64,000 nucleotides of DNA, from positions 15,666,001-15,730,000 of the forward strand of contig CM072878.1 of assembly GCA_036937835.1 (NCBI GenBank), given 5' to 3'. The DNA is from Pampus argenteus (lineage: Eukaryota; Chordata; Actinopteri; Scombriformes; Stromateidae). Position 1 is the stretch's first letter. Every line of letters starts with the position of its first letter. The position numbers were made by a program, and so were the translations under genes. Positions 50,301-61,952 of this stretch are shown here, piece by piece. The notes beneath the pieces were generated by a model that saw nothing but the letters and a program-made list of their open reading frames with translations, had not been told where the DNA came from and did not search any database.

Positions 50301-51720
50301 ATGTGTGAAAATGACAGCGATGTCTATAATAATCCATCCACAAAAAGATAATTTTATTTCACATAGAGATGTTTTACAGTTTCCTGACTTTTCCTGACAG
50401 TTAAAAAGTGTAGGGGTTGTTGTTGTTGTTGTTATGGAAATGGGCTTTGAACAAAGCACTCGTGTGGGTGTAAGTTCACCTGCGATGGCGTGCGGGTCGG
50501 AGGAGTACTCCTGCACATCCAGAACTCCACAGTCCAGAGAGGCTTTCAGCTTCTTCAGCTTGGAGGCTGATGGAGCCACTCTGAAGAGGCCCTGCAGCCC
50601 ACACACACACACACACACACACAGGAAACACTTAATCATGTGTGGTTATCAGATGCAACATGACCTCCGCTTAAATGCAGGACAAAATTAATAGTCTTCT
50701 TTGTTGTGCACTTGACATCGGTGGATGATAAAACAACACTGGAACATAACAGTGGCTTTGCATGTTTTAGTTTAACATTAATTACAAGACATGTAGACTA
50801 TACTTAACATTACTGCCTACATTATGACTTTTCAAAGCACATTATATGATTTTAATTTTTCTAATGAGCACAGAACCAATAAGAACGTTACAATCTTACA
50901 GCCACAGTTCTGTTAGTGCTTCAATTTCTCAAAATTTAAGGCACAAAAAAACGGATGCTTCCTGTGCAAATACTGTATGTTGCTAAATTATTATTTAAAA
51001 GGTCAAGAAGATGAGAGCCGACAGAGTCTTTGCTGTTTGACAAAGACAATTAAGATAAAGTTAGATTTAAACTCTACTCTGTCGTGGAAGAAACAGCAGC
51101 CCTGTTCTTTAACATGGTCTTTATACTAATAGTATCAAATAATGTGGTATTTTTGTAATTGATATTTGTGTGTATGTATGTGCGTGTGCCAACTTCCAAA
51201 GGGGAAGCATGACAAAAAAGAGCCACTGCAATAGAAGAGCTGATAACAACAGTAATAGGGAGGAAGCACTAGAATAAGGCTGTGTCTTTCATGGCGTAGA
51301 CTCCTGAGCCTAGAAAGTGTGTATATGAGCGTGTCTGTGACCTTTACCTCCTCTTGCATGCCACACTCTAACAACATGGTGACGCAGGCTTCGATGGGGA
51401 AGGCAATTTCTCTCCCACTAATATTCAGGTGTTCCTCCAGAGACTTGCCAAATGACGGCTTCTCCACCCACGCCTCTGCAACACAAAACAGCAGCTGACA
51501 TAAACAAACCCACACATGCATCTCCCCCTGGACGACTTCATTTTTTGTTTTGTTTTGGTATTTATTAGGAAATTGTGACATTTTAGCCCCATTTTTGGTT
51601 TAACTAACTAAAGTTTAAATATTAAAGTGGCTAATTATATTATTAAATGTGACACGTTTGGGCTACTAACTATTACTTCTCATTGTGATATTGCTTCTGA
51701 TGCAATATTGGAGCAGATCT

Positions 51721-51755
<35 letters not shown>

Positions 51756-53285
51756 GCATCATGACTCACCTTGGTGAGCTTTAATCTGGGGCAGGATACT
51801 GTGAAGAATCTCTAATGACTTCCTGTGATACTCGGCCTGTGTTTCTATCAGCTGTAGATCGGGGCAGCAGGAAAAAAGAACAATGGTGTTAGATCATGCA
51901 TAATCTGTGCTGCTGTGAGTACAAGCAATCTTATTCACATAAATAAATAAATAGAAATATAAACAGTATTTTCCCCTCTGAGATCATTTTTTTATGATAC
52001 AATACTTACTGTCTGGAAGTAGTTTGCATAGTCTATTTCTTTGGCCACAAAATTATACATATCTGCTGACAACTGATCCTGAAACAGATGAACAGAGAGG
52101 GCAACCATTTCACACAAAATGATCTCAGTTCTACCTGAAACTGTAATATATCATCCTGGTAATTGTGTTGCATTTGTTTCTGACACATGCATGAGGGTGT
52201 AAATGGATGCAAAAAGGAATAAAACACACCCTACAAATCTCCATACGATTGGCTGCCTCCTCCATCTCCTCTCTGAGGGACTCGGACTTGGCACCAGGCT
52301 GCAGAGTGCTTGGATGACTGGATGACTTGGACGACTGCTGATATCTTTGGGAGTAAAAAGAAATGGTCACATCATGCTTCATGCTTCACACACACACACA
52401 TTTAAAACCCGATTCTTTATATTAAAAATAAAATGAACGACATAGGCTACAGTTTGTCACCTTGTCCGTGCAGAGTCCATATCCAAGACAAGTTTAGCTA
52501 AGTGTTTTCTTTGTTTCTGGATGTTGGGAATGTCCACCTGTAAATTAGTAAAAACAAAGCGAAAGGATTAAATGTCACAGAGAATAAAAAATGTCGCGAA
52601 TCGTGTGGATGATAATCGAGTTCTTCTCACAGTTTCTGTTAATAAGGCTAGAAATAAAAAGCGACAGCTGTGTTACTCAGCCGTCTCAGAAAGGTGTAAT
52701 GTTTGCCAGCTCACTTCAGCGAGCACATAGAGAGGCTCCACCACATCTCTCTCTATCTGGAACTCAAACTGGATGAGCTCCTGGGCCAACTTCTCTTCTG
52801 TGTCCCCACAAAGCTTCAGCATCTTCCTGTACGGAGACAGTCGAACGCAAAGTCACAGACAATCAAAGACAATTAAAATGCAGACAAGGGCAATGAGGAC
52901 AGAGAAGAATTCAATAGCTAAATCAATAATTAAAGATGACTTAGTGTAGGCTCCTTAACTACAGTATAGTGACTTACCCCAGTAGAGAGTCGTCCCCTAA
53001 CACTGCAGCCCCCTCTACCATACACTGTGCCAGGATCATGAGTGGTAGTTTTTTCTAATAAAGGGGAGAAATAATATTACAAGACAGTGTAATGTTTTAT
53101 TATCACACATCACATATCGGTTTGCATGATCGATTTTTATTGCAGGTACTCACAGAAGGGGACTTGACAGACCTCTTCTCCATATCAGTCCCCTGCTGAC
53201 CCTGCAGGCAGGCGGTCAGCTTCTTGTGAGTGCTGTGTGTCACCTGTTTGACCAGATCCAGACGCTTCTCCACCTGGAACACACA

Positions 53286-53329
<44 letters not shown>

Positions 53330-53593
53330 TCAGAAAGTGCTTGACGCATTACTACTGACATTTAGTGGTTACCCCCAGACATAAGCATGTATTCTACGGG
53401 CACATTTATATTTTTGGTTTGCTTTACGTAAGTTGCAAGCTAAAAATGATCTCCATCATGGTTAAAATTCATTCATTAACACTTAATTTACACCTGTTGA
53501 AATAACACAGCATGAAAGATGACAGGGCTGAGTGCTGAGAGACCATCGTGTAATCAAGCACCTGGTTCACAGGTGTTCTGATCGGCCTACTTG

Positions 53594-53639
<46 letters not shown>

Positions 53640-56600
53640 TACACCACAGCTCACCTGTAGAAGGTCATCGCTTAACACTTCTGTTTTTTCTGCCCTGTAA
53701 GATAAAAGTTTTTGAAGAGTTAGGGTATCCAGGAAAAGAGACAACATAACAACACATTAGCTTATAATAGGATCCATGAGTAACAGTTCTGTCTATTAAC
53801 ACAGCTCTGTGTAATGTCAGGAACAACAACAAAACATTTCTGTCACTGACATGAATCTGTTAACAAAAGCTATGCAGCCTGTGACGATGAGCTCGTGTGA
53901 GAGCAGATAACTTGTTTCTCCCTATAGACACAAAAGAAATTAAGTAGTCTGACGTACTGATATCCTCTTATCATTAAATCCATTCTTTTTTGTTTTATGA
54001 TGACAGACATGGTGGAAAACTGAAACCGGAGAAAGCTAGATGAAGAAATTACATCTCACATAATAAAACACTTTTTTTATAAGCTGATAATGACATGTCG
54101 GTTGTATTTTATCATGTCATTTGAGACACTCTCTCACATCCAAATGTATTCCAATAATAGTGTGTCTCTGCCAAGATGTCTCATGGTTGTGAAATAAAGG
54201 CCCAGCTGTTCTGCAGCGATTGTGTCAGTGCTCCAAAATGGCTGGACTGTATACATGCACCTGTCCTCTTGGAGTTAGTGTGTGTGGGGTTGAATGTCTT
54301 TGAATGCTATTATCTTAGACAGCACATTAACAATAAGATATTAATGATATGGCAAAACTATCCATGCTGCATGTTTTGGAGCCAAGTGAGCAAAGGCCAC
54401 TGATTCAAACATGACAGTTCACACTGAGGAGCATCACCTCCTACTGTGAACCCAGCAGACAGCCAAAGACTAAAGGAAAGGGCGGAGCTGCACTGCCGAT
54501 GAAGCAGATAAAACTACTCATCCAGAGTAGTGAGTGAGCCACAAGCTCAGAAAAGAGCAAAGAGCAGTTCAGGAACTATCAATAGTAACTGATCAGAGTG
54601 GACGATAACATACTTCCTGTTCAAAAGGGGCTTAAGGGGGGAAATTGCTAACTACTTGAAATGAGTCAAAACCAGTCCTGCAGACCCCCAGCAGCCACCC
54701 AGTGTTGCGTATACTCTCTTGGCACTTCCCCTTCCTGTCTGCACAACCTCTTCCTGCCATTGTGCCCTGACCATGCCAGTGCCTGTTGTGAATAATACGT
54801 TTTTGTTTTGTATTAATTTTAAAACATCGTCTGAATTTATCTTGAAAAGAATAGAAAAAGACCTTGGTGTGTGTGCTCTATTATTCAACAGCCAGACAAA
54901 AATAAATCTACAGCACGTAACTAAAATGCTCTTTTCATGCATGATGTCTCGCTACCAAGTCTGGCTCTGTGTTGCCCCCGTGCCACCGAATTAAAAAGCT
55001 AAAAATGGCAGAAAAGAAACGGGCTCAAGTGTGTCTGTTTAATGTCGACGTGCAGTTGTTTATGCATTTTTGCCAGAAAGCTGAACTTTAAGGATGTCAG
55101 TAATTAGCTGATGCCTGGTCCCGATGCCAAGATGTGAGCGTAGAGTCATGAGAATTGGGTCAAATCTCGTATCAATGCATCTAATCACGGCCAGCTTTGG
55201 GGAAAAACTGCTCAGGTCACTCATTTAGGAGAAAAAAAATATACATGTGTGTGCATGTGCATGAGTATGTGTTTGTGTGTGTGTGACAGAAAGAGAGAAA
55301 TGATAGCGGAGTGGCAAGATTTGTAAGGACAAGTGTGATCGCAGATTGTATGACGGAGGGGGACAAAAATAACCCGAACAGTGTGGTGCAAAAAAAAATA
55401 AGTTTGGCACAGTTTTACTGCAGCACTCCAACAGCCTCTAAAAAATCTCCAAAACTTCATCACTCTGTTTTATAAAAGACGATGTAGCTTAAAGGTCTGC
55501 AACACAGCTGTGAGCTTGTCACTGTCTATATGGCATCAGATTGGCTGGTTGAGGTGTCCCTCCGGAGACCCTGGCAGCTGTGGGACCCGAATAGGGTCCT
55601 ACTGGCACAGATGGGACAGGAGTTAGCTAGACAGTGTCAGTGATGCTTGGCAGAGACAGATGGACAACCTGTGAGGCCCTCTGGTCTGGCTGTGACTCCA
55701 TTGATAAATCATCGAATTCTCTCGACAATATGACAGCAGCATATGCCAGAAAAGTTTTTACCGTTAGTGGTCGTTCTGATTCCCGTCACTCTTTCTGTTT
55801 GTCTCCAACGTGTGTTTTTTGTGAGTGTGGGAGTGTTTTTCCTGAAGACTTGTGACTGAGGAAATGTACATACTGAGTCAGCCAAAAGGGTAGATAAAAA
55901 AAAAACACACACACACACACACATCTAGTAAATTGCATTTGATGTGTAAAACATGGGAATGAAAACGCAGACATCTAGCATCCTCGCTGATCACAACTGA
56001 TGTAACTCTTATGACTTCAAAGAGACTGGATCCTATCTTCATAGATCTGTTCAAAGACAGCCGACTGTCTTGTTCTTTGAGCTTGTTTGTTTTTAGACAG
56101 TGGTATTTCCTCTTAGGATAGCAGCATTGTATATAATTGGTGTGCGAAGACACAGAGACAAAGCAGCATTGCATCTGCTGTAATGTGGCTGTTGGAGTTT
56201 TTTTTTTTTTGGCCCTATACCTGATGTAAGCTAAATTGAAAGTGATTTTGGAGGAGAGTGATTCCTCTCAGCAAATAGTGTGCCGAATGGGTCCTGGGAG
56301 GAAAATAAACACGTGGGAGAGTTGGCAGCCATGTGGGCGGTGTCTTCGTGGTTCATGCCAACCATCTGCCACTTTGCAGGCATTCTTTTACCTGGAGCTG
56401 CTGATGACTCAATACAGACATGCACACACTCAACTGAACTAAAGTAAAAATGCAGAAATGTATCATAAGATTTCAGACCAAGACACAGAATAAATAAGAA
56501 AACGGTCAAAATCATCTCGCTTGTTTTCTGTGATACATGAGTGAAAAGAGGAACTACAAATCTATGCAATTCGAACATGGATGACTGCAGAGATGGGAAA

Positions 56601-57501
56601 AAGATGAATTAGTTAACACAATATTTACACGGAGGGATCAACTGCCAGGCTTTGAATATCTCCCTCCCCACCACTGGTGGCGACATTAAAAAAAGTGCTG
56701 ATAAGAAGAGTCTAAATCTGCTCAGCTTGCTGAACAGATATGTAAATTAATTGTGCATATTTTCCCAGGACTCTTAGACATTGCAAGTTGTTGTAATTCC
56801 ACAGTGTGCAGTTAAATATGTGCACCAAATACCCAGCTGACCATCTCAGCTGCACGTTCTGTACAAATATGTCTTATATAATAAATATTCCTGAGATATG
56901 TTAATGTTGGACAGCAGCATGCCCCCCAAGCACTATGCATGGTTAATGAAAGCATGAATAATCCATGTTGACATAATCAAAATGTGTATAAAATAGCATC
57001 CATAGTCTTAAACATATTGCTTTGGTAGTTGATCAGTGGTCTGCTGTAACACTTTCAGTCTACAGGTGTTAGCCAGTTAAACCTCAGGTCTGTGAGGTTT
57101 GTCTGGCTAACAAAGGCACTCATGCTGAGGCCTAAAAGAGCAGTTCTAGATGGTACTGTAGGTCCTGTTGTAGGGGAGGGTAGTGGAGCAGAATGATGGC
57201 CCTGGGCCTCAGCAGGGCACCACATGGCCTAGAGTGCTGGCATGAGATCCACAGTCAGCCACACACACACACACACACACACAGCAGAGTTCATGCTCTA
57301 TGAATATTTCTCCATTGAATGTTTTTTCCCCAGACCTTCATCCACATGCATCCAGAGGCCCACTTGGTTTACTCCCAAATGACAAGGCTGACAAGGCTGA
57401 TGGGATACAAGGTTACTAAACAGAAAAACCCACTTACTGTAGTTGTCCAGCAAACTAGGTCACAGTTTTGTTAAGTATGCAAGAATAACTGTGAGTGGGG
57501 T

Positions 57502-57534
<33 letters not shown>

Positions 57535-57726
57535 CAGACATGCATGCACACGGTACACACACACACACATGCCTAAACAGAGAGGGAGAGAGAGATTTTG
57601 CAGCATTCAGCAGCATTTTACTACAAACACAAGCGGTGAGTTATTTCTAATAACTTTATGCATGGTGCATGGCACTCTGTGACTCTGTGCACTATAACTT
57701 TAATGTCTTTTTACACTTGGCATCTG

Positions 57727-57764
<38 letters not shown>

Positions 57765-60540
57765 GCACCGTCACATGTCCAGTAGGAAGCAGCAAGTAGA
57801 CGATGAAGTAGAATCAGTTCTGTTCTCTATTATCAAGGCATCCTTCTTTTCTGGTTCAAAAGTGATTTTCCCCACCGTTTTTGAAAATGTGACATGTGGC
57901 GAAGCCAAATGAATGATGTGATGAAACAGCTAATACCAAATGAGTGTTTCTAGGCAACCGAGGCAAATGAAACACTATAACACTGCTGTATAGAAAATGG
58001 AGATGGAGGATCTTCTTTTAAAAATTTTACAAACAAAACAGGAAATTGTTATTAGTGGATTAGTGCTTCCTGTTTTGAGCCTTGAATGGAAGGAAGTGGG
58101 CATGTTGATAGGGAGTCGCCCGTCTCTTTAGGAGTGCCACTCTCTAGCTACTCTAACTTATATAATACATAACTGTATGCACAGTCGCAAAGGGCCTTGT
58201 GTTGCAAGTCAACTAAGGAATTAGAGTAATTAAAATAAGTACATAAAACATTATGTGTGAAAATATTTATATTTTTACAACACTAAATTTAACTAGGTTA
58301 AAATCACTAGGTTTATTTTATGAAAAACAAAGATATGACTTTCACACCAAAAAGTTTATTACTTCTATAATCAACAGTTAATTGTAAATACAGTCCAATA
58401 TAATCATCATGCTACTTTAACACTTTCATTTGAAAAGTTATTTGTATCAATAAGTATCATATGAAATCCTCTTTACGCCCTGTCTTGTTTCCTGAACGCC
58501 TTGCAACTTGACATGCATCTAATTAATTTGCTACATTTCTGTCAGGCCCAAAGGTCACTTCCTGTTGGAGTTGAGATCATGACCAACTGACTCAATCAAC
58601 TCTGACACACTCTGACACACACTGTGGCCGAGATTGAACCCACTTCAAACTGCAACCACGTCGATAGGGACAGAGAGAAAATCTAACTGGGAAACAGATT
58701 TGGAGCCTGCTGTAATCTAGCAGGCACCCCTAAAGCTTTTTATGTACCATGTTGCATGTGCTTTTAAAAAATACTATTGCTGAGATCATAGTGGACCAGT
58801 ACAGGGGCTCTTTCAGAGATTAGTCTTTTGAGGGAATCAGCGACATGGAAACAGAGAAACGGCGCTTCTGTCTGATATTACATCATCTCTCTTTTGATGG
58901 CCGAAATGGCCCCTTAACAAAGACTCTTTATCACTAACTCTACCCTGTAGTATGCTGTCTCTGAGAGGCACTGATGGGGTTATGGCAGGGTTATCAACAT
59001 GGACCTGATACTATCACTGAATGGCACAAATACAAAGACACTGGATTTAAATGAAGAAAAATCACCTGGAACACAAATAATGATTCATTTCTGATTGATT
59101 ATGACTATTGCCTTAAAACTCATGGAAGAACCTTGACTTGTTACATAATATCCCGAGAGTTTTACTTTTTCAGTCCCTCCGTCTGCTAAGCCAGCAAATG
59201 AAGGCAACGATGTGGAAGCAGGAGGAGGAGGAGGAGAGAGGAGGAGAAGAGAGGAGAAGAGGAGCTGCAGCATTAGCATTCGCCTGTGTTGCCATCTACA
59301 TCTCATGTTACCTGTCAGCTACCATATGCTCTTTTAGAGAGCAGCACGAGGTGTTCACGTGCTAACGCTGTGCTGAATGTACAAACAGGTGAAAACAGTT
59401 GTTCTTTATGCTAACAGAAATTTGTTTACAAGATTAATATATTCAACAATGCATGAAAGATTCATGTATTAACATTTTTTCAGTGTAAAAACATGCAAAC
59501 TTTTCACTGAAGTAGGGCCACAACTAACCAATTATTACATATTTCATAATGTTTGCCACGTGTCCGTCTTACTCTCTTGATGTCTCACTTCTTAAAATTC
59601 TCCCTATAGACACTCACTATGGTAAATCTATGAGAGGCGAGCACACAAGCTCATTGTTAAAGTTCACCTCCTCCATCACAGTGGCGGAAAGAATGGAAAG
59701 AGAAACTGAGAGAGTGAGACGACGCGGGAGAGAGAAAGCATCTAACCCATCGGCCCAAACTGCAAATGGCTGCCATTTTCTGATAATTGCAGCACAGAGT
59801 AGCGAGATGAAGCCTACCCTAAAGGCACCAGCAAAGAAGAATGCTATTGCCACACACTAGTGCCGTTGGTGAATATTATACAGGTGAGTGATGCAGGTGA
59901 GTGTAAGTGGACAGGTGGGGCACGGGAGGCAATTTCTGAGGAGATTAAGGCTGGAGATGGCGGTGGCCTTTACGATAAGGGATAATAGCTTCAGTTACAT
60001 TTCGCTTTTTTTTTTTTTTTTCATGTGTGAAATTCGCTTATTGTAAGTCGTACAAATCCCCATTTTTACATACTTGTATCGTGGAATCTTTTACCAGGAT
60101 GTGTTAGACCTAGATAGGGCTGTGAGTTGGGAATAGAGAAATAGGTCAGGAGAAATAGAGGGTGGGAGTCTGCTGAACCAAAGTAATCTTCTCCTGGCTT
60201 GTATGAGGACAAAAAAAAATAAAAATCACAGTGCATTTTAACGATGAATACTTCAGTTCAGTTCACTAGCCTTGTAAATTAATTCTGACTACATGGTTCG
60301 AAGTATGCTTTAAGTTGACAAAACAATAAAATGAAAGCAAACACTAAGTCCGCCATGTTTTCTCGCTCTTCACAGAGCTCAGACACCCCATTGTCTCTCC
60401 CGCTGTACCACACATTTCTTTAAGCCATAGAGTATGCATGGCTGCACATCCTCCAGTATGAACTGAACGGTTCCACAGAGGTGATTGGTCAAGCTGCCGA
60501 TCACATGACATGGATGTCACCCAGGCAGACGCCGGCATCA

Positions 60541-60573
<33 letters not shown>

Positions 60574-61201
60574 GCTTCGGAGAGCCAAAGAGATGCTGAC
60601 ACAGCACACCTGATCGCCAACCCCCCACTGAAAGAAGACCTTCAATCTCATCACATATAAGACACATATAAAAAAAAAAAGGCCTCATGCCAATACTGTT
60701 AATGGAGAACGGCTCACAATTACAGGCCAGAAAGAGATGAGCAGAGTAAGCAGTTATACTGAGACTCATTCCATTTCCAGCATGGTGGTTGCTGCTTCTT
60801 TCAGATGTATTAAGTTGGTTAGAAGAGAGTGAGGACGGCTCCACCACGACTGCTCAGGTTCATGAAGGTTACACACCACAGTAACCTCTTCCCACTCAGA
60901 ATACGGGTGAAGCTTGAGTCAGCAGAGCCAAAGTAAATCTCAGTGGTCACGCGATGGAGCATAATTCTGATGTAATTCTGGTGAATTATCAGACATTTTC
61001 CTGGATTTGCTGCATTTGTACTGCTACAAGGAGCCTTGTAATTCATCAGAGAAAATGAGAAGACTTTAAACCTGAAGCGTCTCAACGTAGCAGAGTTACA
61101 TACTATCTCTGTGGGATATAATCCCTCTGGATTGTTAATTTCTTTCCAAGATAATATTTGTTTTAATGGACAATTTTATCCAAATCACCTCATGATAACG
61201 T

Positions 61202-61241
<40 letters not shown>

Positions 61242-61921
61242 TTCTAACTTGAGTGGACAAACTCTAGGACCAAGAAGTGTGCGCATCAACCGCAACTCTT
61301 GTGCATACTGAGAAAGCTTTGTGAGGTTTTGGGTCAATGCTAAATAACTCGCCGGTCCAGGTTTGTAGAGTTGTTTTGTTGGTTGCCTTTCTTTCCATCT
61401 TTCTCATTAGGACGCGGTCATGGGAACGCTCAAGGTCAACAGAGGGTAAGACCTGTTACTTCTTGCATTGATCCGAAGCTCAAATCAAAGATCCCCTCGG
61501 TGTGAAGTAATTGATATACATGGATGTGAATATCTGATTTGTGTGTGTGTGTGTGTGTGTGTGAGGGCGTGCTGGTGCTGCTCCTCATTATGGTTCAGTG
61601 TTACAGGGAGACTGACAGCTTCACAATGTGAGAAGAATATACAGCACTTATATATTTATTCCCATAACAGCATTGGCATGCTCTACAGGTGGGGGAGTGC
61701 ATTTAAATTAGGCTATACTGCTGCCCTACAGTACCTCCTCAGCTCATATAAAGACCCACAACTCTCCTGCCCACACACACATCCAGAATCACACCCACAC
61801 ACACACCCTCTAATGAGTCACACAGAATTTTTTTTATTTTTTTTATAAAAAGACTGAATCTAGTAAAAGCAGCCTGAACCAAAAGGAGTAACTGACAATG
61901 ATAGCACAAACACAGCCTGCA

Positions 61922-61952
<31 letters not shown>

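Noticed and set aside
56671..56690. CTCF-like CCACCACTGGTGGCGAC
   Set aside because: Only about 9 of 12 core positions match on the better strand; treated as a chance near-palindrome.
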